Positions 54,673 to 63,367 of a stretch of 64,000 bases of DNA are shown in pieces (the stretch's first letter is position 1; every line of letters starts with the position of its first letter). The notes under the pieces were generated by a model, which was not told where the DNA came from, made no database searches, and saw nothing but the letters and a program-made list of their open reading frames with translations. The stretch comes from Flaviramulus multivorans (GTDB lineage Bacteria > Bacteroidota > Bacteroidia > Flavobacteriales > Flavobacteriaceae), in contig NZ_JAKKDV010000008.1 in assembly GCF_021728415.1 (NCBI RefSeq), positions 1 to 64,000 on the forward strand, in the 5' to 3' direction. The translations under genes and the position numbers were made by a program.

Positions 54673-55908
54673 ATGACAGAGAGTCAATTATTAAAAACTG
54701 CAGAAGAATTTGGTAGCCCTGTGTATGTTTATGACGCCGAAAAAATAGAAGCGCAATACAAAAGACTTACAAATGCGTTTAAAAATGTAAAAAGCCTAAA
54801 AATCAATTATGCTGTTAAAGCATTATCAAATATATCCATCTTAAAATTATTTAAATCACTAGGTTCTGGTATTGATACCGTTTCAATACAAGAAGTACAA
54901 TTGGGATTAGCTGCTGGTTTTTCACCTAAGCAAATTATATATACTCCTAACGGGGTATCCCTAGCCGAAATTGAAGAAGCTGCCAAATTAGGTGTAGAAA
55001 TAAATATTGACAATCTATCTATTTTAGAACAATTTGGAACAAAACATCCAAATATCCCTGTATGTATTCGTATAAATCCACATGTTATGGCTGGTGGAAA
55101 TGCAAATATCTCAGTTGGTCACATTGATTCTAAATTCGGAATTTCAATCCATCAAATACCACATATCTTACGTATTGTTGAGAACACCAAAATGACTATT
55201 AACGGTATTCACATGCATACAGGTAGCGATATTTTAGATATTGAAGTATTCCTTTATGCTAGTGAAATATTATTTGAAACCGCTAAACAATTTAAAAATT
55301 TAGATTTTATTGACTTTGGTTCTGGCTTTAAGGTACCCTACAAACAAGGAGATATTGAAACGAACATTGAAGAGTTAGGTAAAAAATTAACCTCTAAATT
55401 TAATGAATTCTGTAAAGAATATGGTAAAGATTTAACCCTTGCTTTTGAACCTGGAAAGTTCTTGGTAAGTGAATCTGGTTACTTTTTAACTAAGGTTAAT
55501 GCCGTAAAACAAACTACCTCAACGGTGTTTGCACAAGTAGATTCTGGATTCAATCATTTAATACGCCCTATGTTTTATGGTTCACATCATGAAATTACAA
55601 ATATTTCCAACCCAAAAGGACGCGAACGTTTTTATACCGTTGTTGGTTACATATGTGAAACGGATACATTTGGAAACAACCGACGCATCAACGAAATAAA
55701 TGAAGGGGATATTTTATGCTTCAAAAATGCTGGAGCCTACTGTTTTTCTATGGCTAGCAACTATAACTCCAGATTTAGACCAGCAGAAGTTTTATGGTAT
55801 CAAAATAAAGCTTACCTCATTAGAAAAAGAGAGAATTTTGATGACATTTTAAATAACCAAATTGAAGTTGATTTTTCTAAGAAAAAGGAAAGTCAATTAG
55901 CAAAATAA
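54673..55908 (+). CDS. lysA: Diaminopimelate decarboxylase
   Basis: A PLP enzyme making L-lysine from meso-diaminopimelate. 411 residues of the fold-type III (alanine-racemase-like) family. The PLP lysine lies in INYAVKALSN, then GSGIDTVSIQEVQLGLAAGF, HMHTGSDI, FIDFGSGFKV, EPGKFLVSESG and the C-terminal CETDTFG and NAGAYCFSMASNYNSR. With dapD at 26210 it places the lysine route in this genome. Confidence 0.96.
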   Translation: MTESQLLKTAEEFGSPVYVYDAEKIEAQYKRLTNAFKNVKSLKINYAVKALSNISILKLFKSLGSGIDTVSIQEVQLGLAAGFSPKQIIYTPNGVSLAEIEEAAKLGVEINIDNLSILEQFGTKHPNIPVCIRINPHVMAGGNANISVGHIDSKFGISIHQIPHILRIVENTKMTINGIHMHTGSDILDIEVFLYASEILFETAKQFKNLDFIDFGSGFKVPYKQGDIETNIEELGKKLTSKFNEFCKEYGKDLTLAFEPGKFLVSESGYFLTKVNAVKQTTSTVFAQVDSGFNHLIRPMFYGSHHEITNISNPKGRERFYTVVGYICETDTFGNNRRINEINEGDILCFKNAGAYCFSMASNYNSRFRPAEVLWYQNKAYLIRKRENFDDILNNQIEVDFSKKKESQLAK

Positions 55909-55929
55909 ATATTTACGTCTTAAATTTTT

Positions 55930-55957
55930 AAAAGCTCAACAAAAGTTGAGCTTTTTT
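55930..55957 (+). terminator. Intrinsic terminator of lysA
   Basis: AAAAGCTCAAC and GTTGAGCTTTT form an 11-bp stem around AAAA, followed by T's. Confidence 0.9.
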
Positions 55958-55965
55958 GTTATCTT

Positions 55966-56008
55966 TAAGTCTCCCTAAGTCTTTATTTTCTCGTATTTAC
56001 TAAGGCTT
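55966..56008 (+). promoter_or_regulatory. Repeats upstream of the TPR histidine kinase gene
   Basis: TAAGTCT occurs at 55966-55972 and 55976-55982 with an exact 10-bp period, inside TTTAAGTCTCCCTAAGTCTT. CTAAGGCTT follows at 56000-56008 beside the start codon. CCCTAAGTCTTTA (55973-55985) recurs at 60728-60740. Helically phased direct repeats suit a response-regulator site; which protein binds is unknown. Confidence 0.35.
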
Positions 56009-57898
56009 ATGACAAAAAAACTAATCATCTCTCTCACTATTTTATGCTTTATAATCAACATTTATGGTCAAGAAAATGAATTAAATGTTGAAAATTTTAA
56101 AACAGTATCCATAGACTCTTCCTTATCATGGATGCGGAAAAACGCCTATACAGGCAAGAATTTAGATCTATTTCATAAAATTGGATTACAAACATTAAAG
56201 CGAAGTTTACATACGAGCGGTTCAAAAACCATTGCAGAAATCCATGAGGAACTTGCCAATTGGCATGGTTACAATGGTACGTTTTCACCAGATTCCGTGG
56301 TTTACCATTCAGAAAAAGCCCTAGAGTTCTATCAAAAAACGGATGATAAAAATAAAATTGCTAATACTTATAGAACTTTATCTATAGATTACATGAACAC
56401 TCGTCAATTAGATAAAGCACAAGAGGTGTTATTTAAAGCCATTTCTTTATACGAAGAATTAAATAACGAAAGTGGATTGGGTAATGCCTATCGTTCTCTA
56501 GGAGTTTTGTATCAAGTGATGGAAGAATTTGAAAAGTCTATCGAATACACAAATAAAGCGATTCCTATCTTAGAAAAAACAGGTAACTACGCTTCAGTTG
56601 CCATAGCTCAGTTTAATTTGATTATTGGATATGGTGAACTTGGCGAATTTGAAAAAGCTTATCAAGCAGCCGATTATTGTCTAGAAATTGTTCGAACTAA
56701 AGCTCCTGAAGAAATTTTCGTACCCGTAAGAGCACACTCTTACAGGGGAGAAGTTTACATGAAAGCTAACGATTATGGAAACGCTTTAAAGGATTATATG
56801 AGTGCTTGGGAGCTATGTAAAGAAAATATTGGTGAAGAACGTTGCGCTACCTATCGCACAGAAATAGGTCAAGTTTATCTCAAACAAAATGAATTTAGAA
56901 AAGCACTAGAGCACCTATCTATTGGCGTTAATGCCTATGAAGAAAAGGGTCAAGACAACATTGTTCAGCCATACCTAGATTTAGCAGCTTGTTACGAAAA
57001 CCTTGATGATTACAAAAACGCTATGCTTTACAAAGACAAAGCACATGCTAATACAAAAAAAATGCTTGAAGATAAAGTTATCAATCTTCAAACAGAGGCT
57101 GTTGTAAAATATGAAACAGGTAAAAAAGATGAAGCACTTGCATCCCAAACCCTATTGTTAGAACAAAAAAGCAAAGCGCAAAATTTAATTATAGCTATTG
57201 CAGCTTTACTTGCGATATTGTTGTTATCCTTATTCTACTTCTTCAACAAAAACAAAAAAGCTACCAAAATAATTAAAGCAAAAAATGCTGAGAATGAATT
57301 GCTTTTAAAAGAAATACACCACCGAGTAAAAAACAATCTGGAAATGGTTAAAAGTTTAATTGCACTACAATCTGCACAATTAGAGGATTCTGCTAGTAAA
57401 GATGCTATGATTGCTAGTCAGAATCGGGTACAATCGATGGGCATTATTCATCAAAAGCTGTATCAAGGAAATAATTTAGGCAGTATAGAAATGAAAGACT
57501 ATTTTGTTAATTTAAGCGATGGCATTTTAGATACTTTTAATGCAGAAGATAAAGTAAAAATTAAATGCGCTATGGATAATTTGGAATTAGATGTAGATAC
57601 AGCAGTGCCTATTGGCTTAATTGTAAATGAGTTATTGACAAATGCTTTAAAATATGCCTTTCCTAAAGATAAAAAAGGTGAAATAAGTATTAGTCTACAA
57701 AAAAGTACTAACGATATTTTAACACTAAAAGTAACTGATAATGGCATTGGTAAAGTTGTAGGGCAAGCACCAAAAGGTACTGGGTTTGGTTCACAACTTA
57801 TAAAATTATTGACGCAACAGCTTGATGGTAAAATGTTGGAAGATAACAAAAAAGGTACCACAGTTTTATTTGAATTTAAATTAAACAAAGCAGCATAA
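56009..57898 (+). CDS. TPR-containing sensor histidine kinase (HisKA_2 type)
   Basis: A 629-residue membrane kinase. Signal peptide to about IYGQ (residue 21); periplasmic tetratricopeptide repeats about 80-350 (AEIHEELANWHGYNGTF, GLGNAYRSLGVLYQVMEEFEKSI); one membrane helix about 390-412; then the HisKA_2 box EIHHRVKNNLEMVKSLIAL with the phosphorylatable His near 437-438; and an HATPase with NELLTNALKYAFP, DNGIG and GTGFGSQLI. The signal is unknown. Its stop is immediately followed by the response-regulator ATG, so the two form a pair. Confidence 0.92.
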   Translation: MTKKLIISLTILCFIINIYGQENELNVENFKTVSIDSSLSWMRKNAYTGKNLDLFHKIGLQTLKRSLHTSGSKTIAEIHEELANWHGYNGTFSPDSVVYHSEKALEFYQKTDDKNKIANTYRTLSIDYMNTRQLDKAQEVLFKAISLYEELNNESGLGNAYRSLGVLYQVMEEFEKSIEYTNKAIPILEKTGNYASVAIAQFNLIIGYGELGEFEKAYQAADYCLEIVRTKAPEEIFVPVRAHSYRGEVYMKANDYGNALKDYMSAWELCKENIGEERCATYRTEIGQVYLKQNEFRKALEHLSIGVNAYEEKGQDNIVQPYLDLAACYENLDDYKNAMLYKDKAHANTKKMLEDKVINLQTEAVVKYETGKKDEALASQTLLLEQKSKAQNLIIAIAALLAILLLSLFYFFNKNKKATKIIKAKNAENELLLKEIHHRVKNNLEMVKSLIALQSAQLEDSASKDAMIASQNRVQSMGIIHQKLYQGNNLGSIEMKDYFVNLSDGILDTFNAEDKVKIKCAMDNLELDVDTAVPIGLIVNELLTNALKYAFPKDKKGEISISLQKSTNDILTLKVTDNGIGKVVGQAPKGTGFGSQLIKLLTQQLDGKMLEDNKKGTTVLFEFKLNKAA

Positions 57899-58645
57899 AT
57901 GGGTAAACCTGTAAAAATATTAATTGTTGAAGATGAAATGCTAATTGCAGCAAACATTTCATTACAACTCACAACACTTGGTTATGAAGTTACAGGGATT
58001 ATTCCCAGAGGCGAAGAAGCCATCGTACACATCAAGGAAAACAAACCAGATATCCTTTTAATGGATATAAACTTAAAGGGGAAATTAAATGGTATTGAAA
58101 CTGTAAAAGAAATCCAGAAAAGTTTTTCGATTTCGGTTATTTATTTAACTGCAAATGCTGATGACGACCATTTTAATAGAGCTAAGGCTACAAACCCAGC
58201 AGCTTTTATTTCAAAACCTTTCAAAAAATTAGATTTACAACGCGCTATTGAACTTGTTACAAATCAATTAAAATCTACTGAAAATGCTGAACTTAATAAT
58301 TTAGAACAAGGAAAGTCTGATACCTTCATATTAAGTGACTGTATATTTGTGCGTCATCATGAAAAAATGGTGAAGGTAAATATCAATGACATTCTTTACA
58401 TTGAAGCTGAACGTAATTATTGTCGTATTTATTCAAAAGAAAAGGAATATCTGTTGGTAATGACCCTTAAAGATATATCAGTAAAACTACCACAAAAACA
58501 CTTTATTAGAGTACATCGCTCATATGTTGTAAATCTTTCGCAAATTAACGAAGTAGCTACAAGCCATATTGTGATTGGTAGAAAAGCCATACCCTTAAGT
58601 AAATCTTTTAAAGAAGAACTTTTAAAGCGTTTACAGACCATATAA
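57899..58645 (+). CDS. LytTR-family response regulator
   Basis: A 248-residue DNA-binding regulator. The receiver domain (1-120) has VEDE, the phosphoacceptor D56 in LLMDINLKG, and K106 in FISKPFKK. The C-terminal LytTR domain (about 148-245) has VNINDILYIEAERNYCRIYS and HFIRVHRSYVVNLSQI. It is predicted to be phosphorylated by the upstream kinase. LytTR proteins bind paired direct repeats; candidate sites lie at 55966-56008 and 58698-58761. Confidence 0.93.
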   Translation: MGKPVKILIVEDEMLIAANISLQLTTLGYEVTGIIPRGEEAIVHIKENKPDILLMDINLKGKLNGIETVKEIQKSFSISVIYLTANADDDHFNRAKATNPAAFISKPFKKLDLQRAIELVTNQLKSTENAELNNLEQGKSDTFILSDCIFVRHHEKMVKVNINDILYIEAERNYCRIYSKEKEYLLVMTLKDISVKLPQKHFIRVHRSYVVNLSQINEVATSHIVIGRKAIPLSKSFKEELLKRLQTI

Positions 58646-58697
58646 GTCAAATCTTCCCATCATATAAAAACTTTCGATAAATAAATTTATCCGTTCG

Positions 58698-58761
58698 GAC
58701 ATTATATATAATGTTTCGTCCTAAGTTGGTTTTAATAATTGTTTATTCTCAATTACTTAGG
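58698..58761. promoter_or_regulatory. Palindrome and inverted CCTAAGT words upstream of 58812
   Basis: ACATTATATATAATGT is a perfect 16-bp palindrome near 58700-58715. CCTAAGT (58720-58726) and its inverse ACTTAGG (58755-58761) flank an AT-rich stretch. The CCTAAGT word is also upstream of the kinase gene and of 60921. These are candidate operators; the binding protein is not known. Confidence 0.35.
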
Positions 58762-58811
58762 TACAAGAATCTATTGTGATTCTTATTAATTAACCATAAA
58801 ACGCTATTAAC

Positions 58812-59549
58812 ATGAAAATTTTAAAAACAGCCCTAACATTAGTTACAATCGTATTGATGCTGCCTATTTCAGCACAATCACAAAATCAAGAAAGTTTTAT
58901 AATGAACTTAACTGAGTTTACTATAAAATTTGGGCATGATGCCAACTTTACAGATGGTGTAAAGAAGTGGAACAAGTGTTATAAAGAAAATAATGGTACT
59001 AGTACTTGGAATGTATGGCATCGTTTACAAGGTAAAGGCAATGTTTACGTCCTCTCTTCGCGATTAAAAAATTGGGCAGAAATGGATCAAGCAGATACGG
59101 CAGCAAAAGCGTGTCGCTCAATCGCTCTAGACTTTATAACCCCACACATAGAAAGTACTGAGTTTAATACAACCAGAAATATGCCTGAAATTAGTCGTAA
59201 AACACCACTAGGTGACATGTCAATTGTATGGGTTACAAACTTTATTATTAATGATGATGTTGCCTTCAATGATATTATAAAACAAGTTTCTTCGGCTATT
59301 AGCTCAAAAGAAGGAGACAGTAGAGGATACTGGTATAGACTTATGGGAGGCGAAGGAAGTGACTATTTTGTGTCTACACCTTTTAAAGATTTTGCAGCCT
59401 TAGATAAGGATACTGACGGTGTGTGGAAAGTTTATGAGAGTGTACACGGAAAATCTAAAACGGATGATATTCGTAAAAAATTCAGAGCTGTAGTTGATGA
59501 CATTTGGAGCTATACTTTCACTCTTGAAAAAGAACTAAGCATGCAATAA
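58812..59549 (+). CDS. Secreted protein with two related alpha/beta halves
   Basis: A 245-residue exported protein (signal peptide to about PISAQS, residue 23). It appears duplicated: NLTEFTIKFGHDANFTDGVK with WNVWHRLQGKGNVYVLSSRL in the first half, and VWVTNFIINDDVAFNDIIK with YWYRLMGGEGSDYFVSTPF in the second. The strand-helix-W/Y-R-G-G-strand order resembles tandem dimeric alpha/beta-barrel domains. I recognise no named family. It is the first gene after the LytTR regulator and may be a target. Confidence 0.7.
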   Translation: MKILKTALTLVTIVLMLPISAQSQNQESFIMNLTEFTIKFGHDANFTDGVKKWNKCYKENNGTSTWNVWHRLQGKGNVYVLSSRLKNWAEMDQADTAAKACRSIALDFITPHIESTEFNTTRNMPEISRKTPLGDMSIVWVTNFIINDDVAFNDIIKQVSSAISSKEGDSRGYWYRLMGGEGSDYFVSTPFKDFAALDKDTDGVWKVYESVHGKSKTDDIRKKFRAVVDDIWSYTFTLEKELSMQ

Positions 59550-59571
59550 ACTATAACTAACCAACCAAAAT

Positions 59572-59603
59572 AAGGCCTACTGAGTCTCTTAAGTAGGCCT
59601 TTA
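59572..59603 (+). terminator. Hairpin after the duplicated secreted protein gene
   Basis: AAGGCCTACT (59572-59581) and AGTAGGCCTT (59592-59601) form a 10-bp stem around a 10-nt loop; the T-tail is short. Confidence 0.65.
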
Positions 59604-59619
59604 ATCAAAACTAAGCATT

Positions 59620-60543
59620 ATGAAAAATTTAATTTTATTAGGGCTTGCAATTGTTCTATTCACTTCTTGTGAAAAACAAGACAAGCGTTATACACAACAA
59701 TCTCCAGAAATTGAAATAGTAAAAAAAACTATCAAAAATTATAATGAAAAGAATTATGATACCAGTATGTATGCTGATAGCGCAAAAACATATTTTAATT
59801 CTAATTCCAAAGATAAATTTATGACTCCCGATCAAACTGTTGCTTATCACAAAGCAAATGATAACAACTACTCACGTCGAGGGTTTACAGACAATGAACC
59901 AGAGTATGAAATGGTCTTAACGGACGATGGTAATACTTGGGTTAATTGTTGGTTAGAGTGGAAAGCAACATTGGCCGGAAATGGCAAAGAGATAACAATT
60001 CCAGTACATCTTACATACAAGTTTGTTGATGGAAAAATAGTGAGACAAGTTGGGTATTGGGATCCAACAGAAGTTGTTTTAAATTTTCAACAAATTGAAG
60101 CAGAAAAGAATATGTCTGCTGATGAAAAAGCCATGAAATCGTTAATAGATAACTGTGTAAAAGCATGGAATAATAATGATAAATCCTTGATGGCTTCAAT
60201 CATGACAAATGATTTTGTAAGAACTGAAAACGGAAATGTAATTGCAAAAAGTGCTGCTGAATATGGTACTAATTTAATGGATGTGTTTCATGGAGCATTC
60301 CCAGATTTTAAGGTTATACTAGATAATTATAAAATAATTGGAAATACCATTCATATAGATTGGACATGTAAAGGCACTAACACAAAACCATTTCAAGGTA
60401 ATGCAGCTACGAATAAAGCAATAACAACGCACGGACATAGTATATGGACAGTTACTAATAATAAGCTATCCCGAGAAGATGCATACTATGACAATCTGAC
60501 TTTGTTTAACCAATTGGGCTATTCAATGCCAGCGCCAAAATAA
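59620..60543 (+). CDS. Lipoprotein with two SnoaL/NTF2-like domains
   Basis: A 307-residue lipoprotein (lipobox LFTSC, C17). Two NTF2-like cone domains: about 25-155 (EIEIVKKTIKNYNEKNYD at its start, GKIVRQVGYWDPTEVV at its end) and about 165-305 (KSLIDNCVKAWNNNDKSLM, with HSIWTVTNNKLSREDAYYD). SnoaL-like folds serve as isomerases, hydrolases or binding modules; no catalytic set could be assigned. A similar double arrangement occurs in the gene at 61482. Confidence 0.78.
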   Translation: MKNLILLGLAIVLFTSCEKQDKRYTQQSPEIEIVKKTIKNYNEKNYDTSMYADSAKTYFNSNSKDKFMTPDQTVAYHKANDNNYSRRGFTDNEPEYEMVLTDDGNTWVNCWLEWKATLAGNGKEITIPVHLTYKFVDGKIVRQVGYWDPTEVVLNFQQIEAEKNMSADEKAMKSLIDNCVKAWNNNDKSLMASIMTNDFVRTENGNVIAKSAAEYGTNLMDVFHGAFPDFKVILDNYKIIGNTIHIDWTCKGTNTKPFQGNAATNKAITTHGHSIWTVTNNKLSREDAYYDNLTLFNQLGYSMPAPK

Positions 60544-60617
60544 ATTTATCAAGGAAGGATAATAAATTATAAAAAGGCATTGGTATAGCAGTGATTATTA
60601 TTTGAATCAATTAGTCA

Positions 60618-60647
60618 AAATGCTTAACATATGTTAAGCATTTTTTT
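60618..60647 (+). terminator. Strong intrinsic terminator
   Basis: AAATGCTTAACAT (60618-60630) and its exact inverse (60631-60643) form a loopless palindrome followed by T's. It ends the 59620 transcript. Confidence 0.8.
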
Positions 60648-60727
60648 AATCCTTTTAAAGTTAAATATGAATAATTGATAATTAATTTGTTAGAGTTCAT
60701 AATTTTATTTAATATTATAACACTTTT

Positions 60728-60768
60728 CCCTAAGTCTTTAATTGATTTTTTTAATAAATATTAAAGAC
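60728..60768. promoter_or_regulatory. Inverted repeat and shared 13-mer upstream of the RidA-like gene
   Basis: GTCTTTAAT (60734-60742) and ATTAAAGAC (60760-60768) are perfect inverted copies with a 17-bp spacer. The left arm lies inside CCCTAAGTCTTTA, identical to 55973-55985 upstream of the kinase gene. The rest of the 377-bp gap 60544-60920 is AT-rich; only this element and the terminator were recognised. Confidence 0.35.
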
Positions 60769-60920
60769 ATTTATGTTTAATACCCTCGAAACAAATTCTA
60801 ATTCAAGATTCTGGATTAAACACTTCTTATTTTACTCGTTTTACTCGAAACCACCTCCTTCAGTTATTTTTTATACCTAGATACTAAACATTCTAATTAA
60901 CCAATTAAATCTTTTTTTAA

Positions 60921-61439
60921 ATGAAAGCTACAAGCCTTTATACCCTAGTAATCATAATACCTGCCCTTTTTTTAACAAGTTGTAATGAAAAAAAATGTAA
61001 AGCACTAGAAGAACACGTTTTAGAATTCCACCAGTCTTCACAAGACAAAGAAGCTCCAGAATTTTTTCTACTTCGACCAGAAGTTGAAAAAGCCTATGGC
61101 TATTCACACGCAGTAAAAATTGGAAAAGATATTAAAATCTCTGGAGCAGTAAGTATGGATGATACAGGGAATCCCACTGCTATTGGCGATTTAGAACAGC
61201 AAATGAAAAATTGCTATGCAGATTTAGAAAAAGTTTTAAGGCACTACGGATGCACATTTGATGATGTGATTGTAGAAAATATTTTTACTACCAACATGCC
61301 TAAATTTTTGGAAGTTGCTGCTTACAGAAATGACATTTACAAAGGCAAATTTCCAACAGGCTCTTGGTTGGGTGTTAAAGAATTGGCAATACCAGAATTT
61401 ATGATTGAAATTGAATTGGAAGTTCATAAATCTGAATAA
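60921..61439 (+). CDS. RidA/YjgF-like lipoprotein lacking the active-site arginine
   Basis: A 172-residue lipoprotein (lipobox FLTSC, C21). Residues about 55-170 form a RidA fold: IKISGAVSMDDTGNP, DLEKVLRHYGCTFDDVIVENIF and FPTGSWLGVKELAIPEFMIEIE. In imine deaminases of this family the corresponding segment reads FPARS, and its Arg binds the substrate carboxylate; here it is FPTGS, so ordinary enamine deamination is unlikely. A membrane-anchored, exported RidA is unusual, since family members are normally cytosolic. Confidence 0.82.
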   Translation: MKATSLYTLVIIIPALFLTSCNEKKCKALEEHVLEFHQSSQDKEAPEFFLLRPEVEKAYGYSHAVKIGKDIKISGAVSMDDTGNPTAIGDLEQQMKNCYADLEKVLRHYGCTFDDVIVENIFTTNMPKFLEVAAYRNDIYKGKFPTGSWLGVKELAIPEFMIEIELEVHKSE

Positions 61440-61481
61440 AAATAAATCACTATAACTAATAACCATTTAAAAATTATAATC

Positions 61482-62321
61482 ATGAGAAATTCAAAAGTTA
61501 CAAATCTTTTATTCATTTTTTTACTCAGCGCACCCTTTATATTTCAAGTATATGCTCAAAATGCAGGTGTCGAAAAAATGCATCAATTATATATAGATAT
61601 GATTGATACAGAAAATCTTGACCATATAGATGCACTGTACACAAAAGATGCCTCAATAAAAAATTCAGACGGAAGTATGGTATCTGGTTTAGAAGCAATT
61701 AAAGCTCTATATAGTGCCACATTTAATGCTGGAAAATATAATATAGCTCTAAAAACGATAGACGAAACTGTTTTAAACAAAGATTATATGTTTGTAAGTG
61801 GCTCTTTTGTATTTAGTAAAATCGACGAGCCAAAAGTTGTACAAAGTGGTCAATTTGTAAATACGCTTAAAAATGTAAATGGTCATTGGAAAATCTTGAA
61901 AAGCTATCGTTATTCAGTAACTCCAAATAATGCAGCTATTGTTGATGGTATGTACAAAGCATTTTCAGTTGGAGATATCCCTGCAGTACTTGGAGCTATG
62001 GATGAAAATATTGTTTGGAACGAAGCCGAAAGTAATAAACTGGCCGATGGCAACCCTTATATTGGACCCGATGCTGTTTTAAATGGTGTTTTTGCACGTC
62101 TTGGTGCAGACCATGAATATTTTAAACTCGCTGATATTACATTACATGAAATGAGCAATAATCAAGTTTTGGCAACATTACGATATGATGCTAAATTTAA
62201 AGAAAGTGGCAAAACTTATAATGCACAAGCCGCTCATCTTTGGACACTAAAAGATGGGAAAGTAATTGCTTTTCAGCAGTATGTAGATACCAAAAAACTT
62301 GCCGACTCCGAAAAAAAATAA
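61482..62321 (+). CDS. Secreted protein with two SnoaL/NTF2-like domains
   Basis: A 279-residue exported protein (signal peptide to about VYAQ, residue 27). Domain 1, about 30-150: VEKMHQLYIDMIDTENLDHI, KDASIKNSDGSMVSGLEAIK. Domain 2, about 155-275: DGMYKAFSVGDIPAVLGAMDENIVW, GPDAVLNGVFARLG, HLWTLKDGKVIAFQQYVDT. The second half has the clearer SnoaL pattern. It is 42 bp after the RidA-like gene and 6 bp before the SGNH-like gene, so these are likely one operon. Confidence 0.8.
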   Translation: MRNSKVTNLLFIFLLSAPFIFQVYAQNAGVEKMHQLYIDMIDTENLDHIDALYTKDASIKNSDGSMVSGLEAIKALYSATFNAGKYNIALKTIDETVLNKDYMFVSGSFVFSKIDEPKVVQSGQFVNTLKNVNGHWKILKSYRYSVTPNNAAIVDGMYKAFSVGDIPAVLGAMDENIVWNEAESNKLADGNPYIGPDAVLNGVFARLGADHEYFKLADITLHEMSNNQVLATLRYDAKFKESGKTYNAQAAHLWTLKDGKVIAFQQYVDTKKLADSEKK

Positions 62322-62327
62322 ATTGAT

Positions 62328-63365
62328 ATGCAATTAAAACAATCTCTCATCATCGCGATTATACTCGGAATAATTTCAGTAGCTGCTTGGGAACTTTACT
62401 GGCGTTCTCAAGGTCTGCATCCAACATTAAATGATGAAAAAGCGCTTTGGGCTATGGCTAGAGCAAATGTAGAAAAAGCCGGTAAAGATGACGTTGTTAT
62501 TTTGGGGTCATCTAGAGCATATTTTGACATTCAAGTTAAGCAATGGGAAAAACTTACAGGGAAAGTACCTATACAACTTTCATCAACCGGTTCTTCGCCA
62601 CTACCTACGTTTCATGACATTGTTAATAATACCAACTTTAATGGTACAGTTATAGTTGGTGTTACTCCTGGATTACTGTTCTCTACTACTTATCCAAAGG
62701 CGTTTCCTTGGGAACGCCCTCAATCAAAAGTAGATTTTTACCGTGATAGAACTTATGCACAAAGACTTAATTATTTATTATCAGTTCCGCTACAACAAAA
62801 TTTAGTTTTGATGTCGGCCGATGAAGAAGAATGGAATGATGATATTGATTTAAAAGCCTTGTTAAAGCGTGTTAATTGGGGAACCCGAGATACCATGCCA
62901 CCACCACCACCGTTTTACAATTTTGGAGATGTATCAATTCCTAGAAATATAAGTATGATGCCTAGAACGGTAACCGATACCGCCTTTGCTAAATCCATTA
63001 TTGATGTTTGGCACTTCTTTGGAAAAGGATCTCCTCCTCCAGACAAAGATGCAACCACAGAGTTCTTTATGAAAGATGTAAAAAAGTTTAAAGCCAAAGG
63101 AGGTAATCTTATTCTAGTTCGGCCACCATCTAGCGGAGGTGTTAGAATGGGAGAAAAAATGGGACTTCCAAGAGAACGGTTTTGGGATTCGTTAGTAAAA
63201 GTCGCTAATGTTAAGAGTTATCATTTTGAAGATTATGATCAATTAAAAGATCTAGTATGTCCAGAGGAATCTCATCTTTCACTAGATGATGCAAATTTCT
63301 TTACTCGTGAATTTATAGAGATTTTAAGAAAAGATAATGCCATTCCTAATTTAAAATCTAACTAA
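62328..63365 (+). CDS. Membrane-anchored SGNH/DltD-like protein
   Basis: A 345-residue protein with one N-terminal membrane helix (SLIIAIILGIISVAAWELYW). The exported part has VVILGSSRAYFDIQV, a block-I-like GxSR nucleophile region, and near the C-terminus CPEESHLSLDDANFFTREF, which resembles the acidic-x2-His block of SGNH hydrolases with Glu in place of Asp. Proteins of this build work with MBOAT acyltransferases to acylate surface polymers, and an MBOAT gene starts 2 bp downstream. The substrate is unknown. Confidence 0.7.
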   Translation: MQLKQSLIIAIILGIISVAAWELYWRSQGLHPTLNDEKALWAMARANVEKAGKDDVVILGSSRAYFDIQVKQWEKLTGKVPIQLSSTGSSPLPTFHDIVNNTNFNGTVIVGVTPGLLFSTTYPKAFPWERPQSKVDFYRDRTYAQRLNYLLSVPLQQNLVLMSADEEEWNDDIDLKALLKRVNWGTRDTMPPPPPFYNFGDVSIPRNISMMPRTVTDTAFAKSIIDVWHFFGKGSPPPDKDATTEFFMKDVKKFKAKGGNLILVRPPSSGGVRMGEKMGLPRERFWDSLVKVANVKSYHFEDYDQLKDLVCPEESHLSLDDANFFTREFIEILRKDNAIPNLKSN

Positions 63366-63367
63366 CC

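Noticed and set aside
57499-57972. 157-codon minus-strand frame inside the histidine kinase gene
   Set aside because: It is a shadow of the kinase/regulator frames; the plus-strand proteins have clear catalytic motifs.
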